A DNA stretch of 64,000 nucleotides, from NCBI GenBank assembly GCA_032164245.1, contig JAVMKO010000006.1, forward strand, positions 11,423,001 to 11,487,000, written 5' to 3'. Under the pieces are notes generated by a model. The model had not been told where the DNA came from and searched no databases. It worked only from the letters and a program-made list of their open reading frames with translations. A program made the position numbers and the translations under genes. Each line of letters begins with the position of its first letter. The first letter of the stretch is position 1. The stretch is from Sternotherus odoratus (Eukaryota; Chordata; Testudines; Kinosternidae). Shown here in pieces: positions 39,616 through 51,600 of the stretch.

Positions 39616-40735
39616 CCTATCTTCAAGCTTTTCCTTGTATGACAGCATGAGCTAAGGTAGGAATTTCATCCTTAACTTTCAGTTTCCTGGCTTTTCTCTG
39701 TCTAAATCATGGCAACAGTGTTATCTTAACTTGTTCTGAATAGTACAAGCATTTCATTCTGGGTGCCGTCATCTTATACTGTAATTAGTTCAAAATTAGT
39801 GTGATGACATGCCATCCCGAAGCAGCAACAGTCACAGGAAGGAGTAGTCAAATCAGTAATTCTCAAGAATGAATTCTCCTGCCTGCTGACACGGGATGTT
39901 TAGGACACCATTGAAATGCATCTCAGTAGTAAACATAGCAAGTGTGAGGAAATAATATTCTTGTAATGTTACCCTTTTAACATTATTCTAATTTTCATTT
40001 TGTTGGGCTATGCTTTTAACTTCAACTAAGGCCAGATTAACTGTACTTCGTTATTGCCTCTCTTGCTTTAGGTTCCAGCAAATGTTCAATGGCTGCTTCT
40101 GTTTTCCAGTCTGCTTCTGTTTTCCATATTTCTTTTATGGTTCATGGAATTAATATCTAAGTTTGTGCTCCAAAGCCCTCCCCCCCCCCCCCAAAAAAAA
40201 AAAATTCCTCCAAATACTTTTTAATCATTTGTGTTCCGTCAGAGTCTCCTAGATATATATTATGTGAATTGGGAGGATTAAACATAATCATACCACTTAC
40301 AGTAGTTTGCCCTTGTTTACAGATCCAGATAGTTGCATGTTGTGTTTCAAGTACTTGCATCCATTTGTGGGGCATGTGATCATGTTAATTAATGGTCATT
40401 GTTACTGGTCGTCATCGTCGTCTTTTTTCTTTTTTTTAAGCCATGCTCTTAAAATCTGCCTAAATAGTAAAAGATTTATTTTTAGGGAATCAATCCAGTT
40501 TTCTTCCTTTGCTATTCCTTCCAGCTGGTCTATCTTCAGGCAGAAACAGTTCAGACTGATTTGATTACTTCATGAGATGCATACCAGGCAGAGTTAATCT
40601 GTGTTTCGTTTTTAATCTCTACTCTGCTCATGGTGTGTGGATTTCTTGCATGGAGATAGGCAAGGAACACTCCTTTTTACAATATTTGTTAGCCCCCACT
40701 TAACCCTCAATCCTGGAAGGTGATGACCACTTTGG
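39616..40735. other. intron 6, no recognised feature
   Basis: Contains a C-run/A-run junction at about 40180-40204. Otherwise nothing recognisable. Confidence 0.45.
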
Positions 40736-40850
40736 CTGCTATCCAGAAAAACACTTAAGTGCATGCTTAATTTTAAGCACCTGAGTAGTCCCATTGATTT
40801 CATTGTTCAGAGTTTAAATACACGCTTAAATGCTTTGCTGGATCAGGGCC
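40736..40850. repeat. near-palindromic dispersed repeat
   Basis: The left arm atccagaaaaacacttaagt... is mirrored by gcttaaatgctttgctggat at the right, with tcccattgatttcattg in the centre. Same family as 7036-7116 and 63043-63284. Confidence 0.55.
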
Positions 40851-42599
40851 AAATTGCTCAGCACTTTGCAGGATCCAGTCTTTAAGGAGTTACTATTGTG
40901 AGAGCCTCTAAGTGGGGCCTTTCCAAAGCTTTTAGATCACTTAATAAGGCTCCTTTTGTTAGTAGTTCATGCCTTGGCAGCCATAAAAGCTCCCTCTTCT
41001 CCTTTGCCTTGAATACACCCCTCCATTAATAATTACCCTCACTGTGTCTATTATTTAATCAACTAAATAAAAAACAAAACTCTCTGAAGAGGACAGGGTG
41101 TCTTGGGATGTTTGTAGAGCATCCTGGGTTACTTCCCTTTCCTTCACCCTCTTTAACTCTAGTTGACTTGAGGAAAAAATATCTTATGTGCAAAACTTTT
41201 TTGTTCACCCCTGAAAGGTATGTCTGGCTTGTTGTAACACATTTTTGTAGATTTCCTGTAGCAAAAACACATTGTATGGAGATTATGACTTTAGTCCAAT
41301 ATCAATTGTTTTATTGTTGTCTAGATGTTAAATCTTTGCTGTGGGTTAAAAGATTATCTCATAATTCTATAACACTGCAGATAATTGGTTTGAAGACTGC
41401 TTCGATTAAATTTAAAGGCTGGTATTTACAGATTGGTTAATACAGATTAGTTGACTCTAAAATTTCTTTAAACCTCACTATCTTTCTTGATAGTTAAGAC
41501 ACTGACTCAAAGTTAAGAATTGGTATCTCAGTAAATTTGGGATGGTGTCCTCTGTGAGCCCTTTGCCTGTAATCTAGTACATGAGACCTCTATTGTGTTC
41601 AAAGTGGTACTGTATATGAACCGTTTCCCATTAATATATCAAGATTCAATTTACTTTAGTGTGCAACTGAGAACTTGACTGGCGTCTTCAAGAGAAGAGT
41701 TCACATCTGTTCAGGCGCTAATTACGGTATTACTTGGTGATATTTCCAGTCCAGGTAATAGAAACTAATACTCTATTGAGGAGGCAGTGAACCCTCTTAA
41801 ATCTCTAAGCACTTCATGCAACAGTGCTTAAGAGTTAGTGATCTTTTTACATTGAAGTAAGGAATGATTTTTCTTTTCCAGTGGCAGGTCAAATCATGAG
41901 CATTGCTACACAAGTGAATGAGTTTGGAATTTGTTGTTGTTGTTGGAATGAGTAGAATAACACAGTAGCCCTCTAACAGACAAGATATTCTATTGTTTCT
42001 TTTCTACCCTTTTTTATTAGAGGGATAACAGGCTAATTTGGTCCTCTATATAATAGGCACTTTAAATATTAATTTAGACTGTGTCAAGTTTGGGAATTCA
42101 GTCCAAATGCAGCAATCCGTGGCCAGCCATCGACTAGATGCACCTATGTGAACCCCAAGTATAGACAAGGAAAATAAAGATTTGCTTCAGTGGAGTTTAT
42201 GCTAGCTTTAAGCAGGGGTGAGCTTCATCAGAGCAAGTACACCACTGCAACCTCAAATACAATGACTCTGACTGGAATGGCAGGGAAAAGTAGTAATCTT
42301 GCTCATTCCTTGGCATTGGGAGAGGACGATGGCTGGGAGGGTGGGAAGGGAGTCTCACCTGGGCTAGTGGGCAGGCCAGTGGGGTTCAGGTTAGCCATAG
42401 GCCCCTGTGAACTCAGTATAGGGAAATGAGCCCTGACTTTCTGACCAGAGCCCCAGCTCCCACCCCTGGGATTAGCATAGCACCAGGTTTTTGATTTGCT
42501 GCAAGCATTGTGCTTTTTGGGGACTGGGAAAGAATTTTTCCCTCACTGCCTGACTGGCCAGCGTGAAGTCTTGTTCTCCCCCCCCACTCCCCCTTCCCC
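40851..42599. other. intron 6, no recognised feature
   Basis: AT-rich. No element borders, tandem arrays or splice-flanked ORFs were seen. Confidence 0.45.
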
Positions 42600-43735
42600 A
42601 CAACAGCTTAGGGATCCAGTGGGGTAAGTGAAGAGTTAAGGTTCAAGGTGTCATAACTGAGCAGCTGGCAGGTGTCCAGTTCCGTACAAGGTCTGGTTCC
42701 CTGATGCACCAGAGTGAGAAGTGGATTTAGGGGAAGGCATCCTCCCCAAGTAGCTGGGGGATGGCGTTGGAGTGCCTAGAGTATGTCAGCAAGGAGACAA
42801 CTCCATTTCCCCAACCCCTTAAGCCTCAAGCAAGGGGATGGTGATGTGGTCTCAGCAACAGGCTAGGTACCAGTAGTAGAGAGGGGAAGGGGGCTGACAG
42901 CAGCCTTCTGCTAGGTGGTAACTGTGACCGATATTGCAATCACATGCAAGGTCTTTGGGGACCATATTGTGTTAAGTTTATGGATGGTTTGTTATCACTG
43001 TGGGCCAGGGATTATATGCAGTTTTGTGGGGGAGTGGAGGGAGCGTTACCATAGCTCTTCTAGGAACTAAAAACAGTGTGTGGGGGGTGATTAAGATGAA
43101 TCACTCTGGTTTGTAAACTCCTCTGGAGAGGTACCACTCCCTCGGGAGACTTGCATCTACTGGTTCAGACTGAATTTTCCAGAGAGTAACTAACAAAGAA
43201 AGGGCTTTTATCATAAAGATTGAGTTTAAACTGGCACAGGACCTTTTATTTTAATTCAGATGGGACCTTCTCTCCAAGGGGTGCCAAGGGGAGGGGGGAG
43301 GGCACTGTTGTGGAAGGGCTGGAAAGACTTTGGCCTATCAGGACCCCCTAGAACTGATGAGGGATCTCTGGTAAGCTTTTAGCATGGGGTACAGGACATT
43401 TTTATTGTTTTGCACATGTTTTCTCTGTAATACTTTTACTCCAATAATAAATGCACCCTAAGAATAAAAGAATTTTGTTTTGTGAAGGCTGATTGCTAAC
43501 TGGTACACGTTGTTGCAACCCCTGGAGAAAGGTTAACTATGGGTGCTGGATCCCAAGCAGACCTGCTGGGGCAGGCACAGTGAGGTGCAAAGGGACAGCA
43601 AGCTTAAACCCAGTCTGGAAGGAGAGACGCAAATCTCTACCCGAAAGAGCTGTCATCTGGGATCCCGAAACTTTGAGTGCCCTGGAGGAAGGGCGGGGGG
43701 AAGGGAGTGGGGTCAAAGTTAACCTGTGAAAGTAA
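42600..43735 (+). mobile_element. possible LTR-derived sequence
   Basis: GC-richer than its surroundings, with an aataataaatgcaccctaag polyadenylation-like stretch near 43443 followed by a GC-rich tail, which resembles LTR/leader organisation. No TG...CA borders or duplication were found, so this is tentative. Confidence 0.25.
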
Positions 43736-43889
43736 GGATTAAGAAAGTTATGATAACCTGCAGTGTATGAATTATTGCTGGATAATTTCCAGATGAGTTA
43801 ATAGTGTTGCAGCCTAATTTAAGCCTCATCCCATGCATCTTGTCTGTCTTCCTGCATGACTGGGACAATTGCAGCTGTCCTCATCCATG

Positions 43890-44120
43890 CTATTATTATA
43901 TTTATGAGTTATTCCTAGCTCTTGTATAGTGCTTTTTATCAGTAAATATTGAAGTGCTTTATAAAGAATGTAAACATCTTTATACCCTTTTATCCATGGG
44001 GAAACTGAGGCAAGGAGATGAAGTGACTTGTCCCAGGTTGCCCTGTAGCAGAGCCAGGAATAGATCCCACGTCTCTTGAGCCCCAGTCCCGTGCTCTTTT
44101 CACTAAGCCGCACTGTGCTA
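43890..44120 (-). mobile_element. MIR/CORE-SINE
   Basis: Well-preserved reverse MIR: agtgctttttatcagtaaat, ggggaaactgaggcaaggag, aagtgacttgtcccaggttg and gtgctcttttcactaagccg. Confidence 0.85.
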
Positions 44121-46393
44121 GGGTTTTCCATGCCTGCAACTATTTCAGTGTCTGGCCATCAACTACTGAAATGGGGACAAAGCCTTAATGTTCCATTTGT
44201 GTTTCTGTGGAGATGTGGTCCTTTGTTGTTGAGTGTTCAGCTCTTGAAGGAAGCTTCTATTTACCTTCCAGCGGGGAAGAACTTTGTGGGAGTGGGGCAG
44301 AGAATATGCAAATTCTGACCAGTGTCTAGTGAACATGATTTACTTTTGGTGTTTCCTGGGGGCTAAGCCATTTTGAAATGTCTGACATCAATAACTAAAT
44401 AAATTCCTACTTCCTGAACATTAGCATCGTGTTTACAGGTACCTCTTCAAAACAAATGAGGCTTCTGCAAATATAAAATGTTTGAATATAGATTTATTGT
44501 TTGTTTGGAACAGAAGGTGACCCCTGAATATCATACCTTTCCTCTGTTCTGTTGTCCAGTACTAGGGTTTTCAGAGTTAAGTACAAGGTGAGGGTGTGTG
44601 TTTGTAAATTCATTTATATGGGCCAGTTTGATGGGTTGTGTACCCCAAGCAGGAAATGAAAGGATAATGTGGGCTTGAGAGCTCAATCAACCTGACCTGA
44701 TTGCATCTGAAGGGTGAGCCAGGCACAATTAGAGATGAAACTTTGCTGGGGAGGGAGCTGGGTGGTTGGTACAAAGAAAGGAAGTTTTGGAGCACAGGGG
44801 GGCTGCAGGGAGGAGAGGAATGAACTCCCTGGTCATGCTTTGGGACTAGAGAGTGGACAGACAGGCAGGCTCAAGGCGGAAGCCTAGAGGGAGAATTGGC
44901 CCTAGCATCATCTCCTGACTAGACAAGTCTCATGGGGCACCAGGAGAGAGATGAAACAGCCACTGAGAGTGGGGTAAGTTCCAGTGGTAAGCCCTGATAA
45001 AAGGGGAGGGTCTGGATTTTTAGGGAGGGGGCCCTGGGAGGTATTCAGTGGAAGAACAGCCAGGGGAACTTGAGGCATGAATGGACAAGCCTGTGGAGGA
45101 CTGGAAGATGGTCTATGTTTGTGCTTTTAGTCTCAGATTTATTGAGGGATCCCAGGGGAGAGCCCTGTAAGTCCTGGTGTTGAGAGTAGGATGAACCCAG
45201 CAAGGTTCTGGGTAGAAGCAGGGGTGGGTCAGAATAGAGAGACCTTGCCTGCTCACCTAATGACCTTGGGATGTAACCTAGCGGGGGGTGGAGGGGGAGG
45301 GCCTCAGTTCTTCTACTAGTCATCAGGGAAGGTGGTGCGAAATCCCCAGTTTTAAGGGGCTAAGGACATTGGGAAGCCCTGAACAAAAAGTGTGCAAGAC
45401 CTTAAGGGCCCAAAGTCAGGGATGAAGACCTGTTGTAAATACTTTAGCTGTTCATTTGTTGGACTTCTGGGGTAACAAAATGGTGACCTGGCCAGATGGC
45501 TGAGTTACGAGAAGAGGGGGACTGTTGTGGGGCCAAAATGACTGTCAGAAGGTGGCACTGGGGAGGAGAGCTTGCTATGCCACACCTAGCCATGAGGAGG
45601 TGCTCCAGCAATGGGTGCACTCTTTGACTGACAGATTTTCAGTTATTGGGTGCTCACAACCCCCTTTTGAAATCAATAAATCTGTAAATGTTCAGCACCT
45701 TCCAAAATCAGTAGACTTCAATCTGACTAGCAGCTACTGTAGCTGTTTCTAGAGTCTAAACGTGTAGTCGTGCTACAGTGTCTTACTGTGAAGAGTGTCA
45801 GATGGTGGAATCTAGTGACTGTTCCAAAGGGCAGTTAATCCTGCATGTAAAAAAGCACAGCAGTGATGGAAGACTCAATTGTTGCTGTAGGAGAATAAAC
45901 AGAACATGAAGTGATACTGATTTGTGTGCTGTGCCAAAGCAGGTAAAAGTGGCTCTCTTCAGAACGGTTCCTATGAAGCACTGAGCACTTGCAGGTCCCA
46001 TTGGCTCTGGCTGGAATTCTGGGAGTTCAGCACTGCTACAATTGGGCCTTATCTTTGTGCCTCTAGTGTAAGGGAAAACATGCTGAGCAAAATGGTACAT
46101 GTTGTTACATTATTAGAAACTGCAGAATTGAATGTCCTTATAAACAGCAACAAACGCTGCAGTTATCTGGGAAGCAGGAAACCAACTTTGAGAAGCCAGA
46201 GAGAAAAGGGAAATTCTGACCTTCACAACTCAACCCTCATTAAAGAAACAATACATTGGTACAGAATCTATGTTTTATTACATCTGCAAAAACTAAATGG
46301 TGGGTTACAACATGGTACTTCAGGGTTGGATTCTAAGTATTTTACCATTTGTCTGAAAAATCCATGATTTAAATGTTATGTATATCCTATAAC
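44121..46393. other. intron 6; GC-rich block 44636-45540 may be LTR/ERV-derived
   Basis: The block 44636-45540 is G-rich on the + strand with many gggaggg/ggagag modules and begins gttgtgtaccccaagcagg, reminiscent of endogenous retroviral LTR/leader DNA. No gag/pol-like frame, LTR border or duplication could be fixed. The rest is ordinary AT-rich DNA. Confidence 0.3.
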
Positions 46394-46405
46394 ATTCTGA
46401 AATAT

Positions 46406-46904
46406 CAGAGGGGTAGCCGTGTTAGTCTGGATCTGCAAAATCAGAGATTAGGAATGGCCATATACAAAAACCTGTAGGAGAACACTTCAGTCTCCCTGGA
46501 CACACACTAACAGATTTAAAGACAGCCATCCTGCAGCAAAAAGACTTCAAGACCAGACTTCAAAGAGAAACTGCTGAGCTACAGTTCATTTGCAAGTTTG
46601 ACACCACCAGCTCAGGATTAAACAAAGACTATGAATGGCTAGCCAACTACAAAAGCAGTTTCTCCTCTCTTGGTGTTCACACCTCCAGATCAGCTGCTAG
46701 AAGAGGGCCTCATCCTCCCTGATTGGACTAACCTTGTTATCTCTAGTCTGATTGAACTAATCTTATTATCTCTACATGCCTACATATTTATACCTTCCTC
46801 TGGATACTTCCACTACATGCATCCGACGAAGTGGGTATTAGCCCACGAAAGCTTATGCTCCAATATGTTTGTTAGTCTTTAAGGTGCCACAGGACTCTTT
46901 GTCG
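46406..46904 (+). mobile_element. Penelope-like element 3' copy, 12-bp duplication
   Basis: Flanked by attctgaaatat (46394-46405) and attttgaaatat (46905-46916), one mismatch. It opens with the inverted terminal module cagaggggtagccgtgttag, then switches to + strand C-terminal coding sequence (KPVGEHFSLPGHTLTDLKTA, then ILQQKDFKTRLQRETAELQF and ICKFDTTSSGLNKDY), then 3' UTR with the hairpin block and tctttaaggtgccacaggac. A 5' end that is an inverted piece of the 3' end is a recurring feature of PLE insertions. Confidence 0.88.
46815..46862 (+). ncRNA. hammerhead-like motif, one core change
   Basis: CCGACGA (46823-46829) instead of CTGANGA, GTGGG/CCCAC hairpin, GAAA (46847-46850), GC-TTAT-GC mini-stem and TC, which would be a permissible NUH cleavage triplet (CTC). 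The core T-to-C change should inactivate it. Confidence 0.4.
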
Positions 46905-46916
46905 ATTTTGAAATAT

Positions 46917-47465
46917 GTATCCAATATGTAGCAACATGCCTGTAGGTTTTGAATATGATGATGGAGGACACTTAGCAACAATAGACAAAGTTTAGGGTGG
47001 GAAAGTGGCTTTTAAAATAAAGATTTTGTGACGGTTCAGGCAGATACATGCATAACTGCATTTAAATGTTTTCAGCTATGTTTTTTTGAAGTGTAAGCCA
47101 GATACACTGTAATTTAAAAGCAATCTGTCATCAGATCATATTCCGTGTGTGCCAACCTACAGCCTAATGTCAAAGATAATTAATTAGTTCTGTGATTACT
47201 ATGTAGCTGCTGTTATAGCAAAGTGTTTAAACATTAGTCATTTTATGATGACTTAATGAAGTTTTACTCCCCATTGGTTAGGTGAAAAAGTATATAAACC
47301 ACTGCAAATGATGGTATTTATTACTTTATGGTATTTTGCAGTCAACCGAAAAGAGTGGTTCTAATCTGAAAAGTAACTTTAAAAAAAATGGTGGCAGGAG
47401 GTTCTGTATTTTAATGTTTTGAACTATTTGTTACCACACTGAACTATCTGAACCACACTATCGGA
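46917..47465. other. intron 6, no recognised feature
   Basis: AT-rich spacer between two PLE copies. Confidence 0.5.
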
Positions 47466-47556
47466 GTACAGATTTCAGAGTGGTAGCTGTGTTAGTCTGT
47501 ATCCACAAAAAGAATGAGGAGTTCTTGTGGCATCTTAAATACTAACACATTTATTT

Positions 47557-47600
47557 GAGCATAAGCTTTTGTGGGCTAAAACCCACTTCATCAGATGTTT
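47557..47600 (-). ncRNA. hammerhead-like motif, GAAA decayed
   Basis: Minus strand: CTGATGA (47588-47594), GTGGG/CCCAC hairpin, AAAA in place of GAAA, GC-TTAT-GC mini-stem, then TC. The lost G12 equivalent should inactivate it. Confidence 0.38.
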
Positions 47601-48674
47601 AGAGTGAAACATACAGGAACATTTCATGTATATAAAGAGAACATGAAAAGAAGGGGGTTGCTATACCAACTCTAAGAGGCTAATTAATGAAGGTGAGCTA
47701 TTATCAGCAGGAGGGGGAAAAACCTTTTTGTAGTGATAATCAAGATGGCCCATTTTAAACAGTTGACAAAATGTGAGTAACAGTAAGGGAAAATTAACAC
47801 GGGGAAATAGATTTCAGTGTGTTTAATGACCCAGCCACTCGCAGTCTTTATTTAAGTCTAATTTAATGGTATCCAGTTTTCAAATTAATTCCAGTTCAGC
47901 AGTTTCTCATTGGCATCTGTTTTTGTTGTTGAAGAATTGCCACTTTTAGGTCTGTTACTGAGTGACCAGAAAGACTGAAGTGTTCTCCTACTGTTTTTTG
48001 AATGTTATGATTCCTGATGCATATTTGTGTCCATTTGTTCTTTTGTGTAAAGACTGTCCAGTGGGGCCAGTGTACATGGCAGAGGGGCATTGCTGGCACA
48101 TCATGGCATATATCATATTGGTAGATGTGCAGGTGAACAAGCACCTGATGGCATGGCTGATATGATTAAGTCCTATGATAATGTCACTTGAATAGATATG
48201 TGTAAGAGTTGACACCAGGCTTTGTTGCAAAGATAGGTTCCTGGGTTGGTGTTTTTGTTGTGTGGTTGCTGGTGAGTATTTGTTTCAGGTTAGGGGGCTG
48301 TCTGTAAGCGAGGACTGGCCTGTTTCCCAAGATCTGTGAGAGTAAGGGATCGTCCTTCAGGATAGGTTATAGATCTTTGATGATGTGCTGGAGAGGTTTT
48401 AGTTGGGGGCTGAAGGTGATGGCTCTTGGCGTTCTGTTACTTTCTTTGTTGGACCTGTCCTGTAGTAGGTAACTTCTGGGTAGTACTCTTTTGGCTCTGT
48501 CAATCGGTTACTTCGGCAGGTGAGTATTGGAGTTTTAAGAACGCTTGATAGAGACCTTGTAGGTGTTTGTCTCTGTCTGAGGAATTGCTCACCTTAATTA
48601 ATTAGCCTCTTAGAATTGGTATGGCAACCCCCATCTTTTCATATTCTCTGATTTTCCTACTGTATGCTCCACTC

Positions 48675-48720
48675 TATACATCTAATGAAGTGGGTTTTAG
48701 CCCACGAAAACTTATGCCCA
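48675..48720 (+). ncRNA. hammerhead-like motif, core decayed
   Basis: Plus strand: CTAATGA, GTGGG/CCCAC hairpin, GAAA, then acttatgccc. It is the inverted partner of the motif at 47557-47600 at the other end of the same insertion. Confidence 0.35.
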
Positions 48721-48778
48721 AATAGTCCCTAAGTTGCCACAAATACTCCCTTGTTCTTCGTACTATCAGACCTTTTAA

Positions 48779-49395
48779 GCACTGGAATAAATCGCTTAGG
48801 GAGGTGGTGGAATATCTGTCACTGGGGATTTTTAAGAGCAGGTTGAACAAACACCTGTCAAGGATGGTCTAGTCTAGATCGAGGTTTCAGCAACCTATGG
48901 CACGTGTACCAAAGACCGCATGCAAGCTGATTTTCAGTGGCACTTTGCTTTTGGTCTGGGGTTCTGGCCGCCGGCCCCTTGCCAGCCGGGGTCCGGGCCA
49001 CTAGCTTGCTCAACCTGCTGCCTGCCTGGGCACACTGGAAAACTCAGCAAGGAAAAGCAAGGCCAAGGATCACACTAAACTGAGACAATCTGAATTTTAA
49101 TTTAATTTTAAATGAATCTTCTTAAACATTTAAAAAACCTAATTTACTTTACATACAACAATACTTTAGTTTAATGATATGATATAGACCTTATAGAGAG
49201 AGACCTTCTAAAAAGTTAAAATGTATTAGTGGCACACAAAACCTTAAATTACAGTGAATAAATTAAGACTTGACACACCACTTCTGAAAGGTTGCTGACC
49301 CCTGGTCTAGATAATGCTTAGTCCTGCCTTGAGTACAGGGGACTGGACTACAGACCTCTCAAGGTCCTTTCCAGTTTTATGATTCTATGATTTTC
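48779..49395 (+). mobile_element. CR1 LINE 3' terminus split by a hAT
   Basis: Left part: actggaataaatcgcttagg, gaggtggtggaatatctgtc, aggttgaacaaacacctgtc. Right part: aatgcttagtcctgccttga, ggggactggactacagacct, ctcaaggtcctttccag, ending in the CR1 tail tatgattctatgatttt. The two halves join exactly once the hAT at 48880-49304 and one duplication are removed. Confidence 0.92.
48880..49304. mobile_element. hAT element nested in CR1, exact 8-bp duplication
   Basis: Begins cgaggtttcagcaacc and ends ggttgctgacccctg, near-perfect inverted ends. Both sides carry gtctagat (48872-48879 and 49305-49312). A GC-rich block (ccgccggccccttgccagcc) sits in the left half and an AT-rich block in the right half. 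Non-autonomous, younger than the CR1. Confidence 0.92.
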
Positions 49396-49720
49396 TTTAC
49401 CTCATTTTGTTTCCATGTCAAAAAATTGTGTTTTTATGAATATAAAGATGTCCCCTCACCCCAGTTTATCCCTCACTAGTAGTGTAATAAGATAAGGATC
49501 CGGTAGGCCAAATTAAGACTTCTATGCAAGCCTGCTAAAGACAAAAGGGCCTGATTTTCCTTTACAGTTGTGCACGTTTACAGTGCTCTAGCCATGTAAA
49601 TTATATTTATGCCCACTTTAAGGCCCCTTAATGGTGCCAAAGTGGTATTTGTTTATATATGTATATTAGTATCTAGATAGGCCAATGAGTTTGCAGATCT
49701 GTAGTGACTGGAACTAAGTA
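49396..49720. other. intron 6, no recognised feature
   Basis: Short AT-rich spacer ending at the TA target of the following MITE. Confidence 0.5.
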
Positions 49721-49913
49721 CAGATGCTCCCCGAGTTATGTAAACCTGATGTACGTAAATCCAAGTTTACAGAAAAAGTTCTGTAAGCTAGAAATAGGAG
49801 TGATTTGGTTTTTTTTGCACGTAATGGTCGGAGATACGTTTCTGCCTTGCTCAAAATGCGAGTTACGCAAGGCATTCTGGAACGGAATGCTTGTGTAAAT
49901 CGGGGAGCGTCTG
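49721..49913. mobile_element. Tigger-type MITE, TA duplication
   Basis: Begins cagatgctccccgagttatg and ends gtgtaaatcggggagcgtctg, an imperfect inverted repeat, flanked by TA on both sides. A second internal pair (gtacgtaaatccaag and gagttacgcaagg) fits Tigger-like organisation. 193 bp, non-coding. Confidence 0.8.
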
Positions 49914-50741
49914 TAAACAGAACTCATTTCACCAAAGTCAGTGGGGTTACCTGTGAAGGGGGACACAGAGTAGATCTGCTGAGAAAGCAGATGCCATGTG
50001 TACTGTCACTTTTCAGAAGAGCTGTACTCTTGAATTTATTGTATTTAGCTGACAAAGCAATGTATGCCATGCTTGTCTTCGCCACTGGAGTTAAGTTGTA
50101 TCGGCCACTGATGCTAATGGCACTACTCGAGTGAGTAAAGTGAGCAGGATTTGGCCCTGTGTTTATTAGACTATTGAGCAGAAATGTCAGATTAGTCATA
50201 GTTGCAGCCACCTCACTGGTTTCCCAGGAAGAGCAGCTCACTGTAGAGATGGACAAAAATCTATTAAAACATTTTCAGGAGAAGCAAAAATTTTCTGGGA
50301 GAAAATCTATCAAAAATAGATTGCAGGATAATTTGAAAATGCCATCCATTAATTCTAAAGTATTATTCATCACAGGATGATTGCTGTTCATAGATTATTT
50401 TTTTTTATTTCCTAGCTTTTAAAGCCAGAAGGGACTGTGTAGTCTGACCATAATGCAGGTACAACAGTATTCCCAACCTGTCGGAGGGCTTGACTGGGAT
50501 TTGAACACAGGATCTCTTGCAAGTTGAGAGAATCTTCAGAATTCCCTTGTTGTAACGTTTGGATCTAATGAATTTTATAAAGCTACCTCTACAATGATCT
50601 AAGGTGTTCCTAGATCTTTTTACTGATGCGGAGTAATCTACATGAGCTACGTTTTCAGTGGCATTGGAAAATGTCTTAAGCATTTTAAGGCCCAACTGTA
50701 CAAGTGGATTGGCATGGGTGGATGTAGGAAGCAGAAGATTA
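49914..50741. other. intron 6; old repeat fragment near 50415-50530
   Basis: ttttaaagccagaagggact and tagtctgaccataatgca near 50415-50455 resemble a dispersed chelonian repeat, followed by gggatttgaacacaggatct, a tRNA-SINE-like patch. Borders are unclear. Confidence 0.35.
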
Positions 50742-51208
50742 ATGTGACGGCAATCACTAGGGGGCGCAATTACACTTCTAAGTCGCCTCCAGGGTAACGC
50801 ATAATTAAGGTTATCAGCCTGGGAATGGCCTTGTGTTCCTGTTATCTCATGTGTGTGTGTCTGAGAAGAGCTTCTCAGCTGTGTGAGCTGTTTACCTACC
50901 CTGTGTGAATCTCGGCTTGTGTGAAACCAAACAGGTAAACTGAGGCAGGACTGAATAACATGTCATTAGTTATTCATGAGCTATGCATGAGATGCAAATG
51001 AGCACGAGTATTTCTGTGTCCATGTGCCCTTGTGTGTCAGGCTTCCTCCCTGGGCATTGCTCCGATGTACCAGGTCTCCCATCTGCGGCAGCACTGTCTG
51101 TGGGGCCCCCAGTGCGCAGATGCCGCTACCTTCAGTAAACTCACTTCTAGCCACTATGTGTGAGCATCGTTTCTACGGGACTCTTAGGATACCCTGCAAC
51201 AGTGGACC
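50742..51208 (+). mobile_element. possible solo LTR
   Basis: Roughly tgtgacggcaatcac to ctgcaaca, GC-richer than its surroundings, with a cttcagtaaactcacttctagcc segment resembling the R/U5 region of retroviral LTRs and TG...CA limits. No target-site duplication was found, so the limits and class are tentative. Confidence 0.35.
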
Positions 51209-51454
51209 TATGTGGAGACTCATTAACCCTTGTGCCTGCATGGTGCCGCATTAAAGTGATCATGCCCTGTCTGATTGCAGGATTGTTGTCTTGCATTCTA
51301 GTTAAAAGGGGGCGAGGGAGGTGGAAGAGATTGAAAAGTGTAAAATGGTAGACCTCATAAAATGGTGTGTGGATGCTTGGCAGCAAGGGAATACCAAGTA
51401 GCCCTGCAACCTGGGCCCCTGATAATCCCCAGGGATGCTCTCTGCTGGACAGTC
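51209..51454. other. intron 6, no recognised feature
   Basis: Short spacer before a MIR. Confidence 0.4.
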
Positions 51455-51600
51455 AGTGTAATCTGGGGAAAGGGCACTAGAGTAGGAATCAGGAGGCCTG
51501 GGTTCTATTCTCAGACTTGCTTTGTAACCTTATTTAACTATCTTCATCTCTGTGCTTCAGTCTCCTCAACTGTAAGTTTGGGGTGTTGATAAAAGTTGGA
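51455..51600 (+). mobile_element. MIR/CORE-SINE
   Basis: Forward MIR: ggcactagagtaggaatcag, gaggcctgggttctattctc, ttgctttgtaaccttattta and cttcagtctcctcaactgta. Confidence 0.75.

Larger units (their letters stand above)
47466..48761 (-). mobile_element. Penelope-like element with inverted ends, about 1.3 kb
   Basis: On the minus strand 48595-47890 encodes the PLE C-terminus: a diverged AYRQPPNLKQILTSN-like stretch, TKTPTQEPIFATKPGVNSYT, then a GIY-YIG-like region (MIYAMMCQQCPSAMYTGPTG, QSLHKRTNGHKYA) and VGEHFSLSGHSVTDLKVAIL. Frameshifts and stops break it. The minus-strand 3' end (47469-47700) reappears inverted at 48590-48760: ggctaattaatgaaggtgagc faces gctcaccttaattaattagcc. Imperfect duplications actatcgga (47457-47465) and actatcaga (48762-48770) flank the unit. 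Confidence 0.82.

Noticed and set aside
43493..43729. 78-codon GC-rich ORF
   Set aside because: Lies in possible LTR-derived DNA with no homology that I recognise and no splice context.
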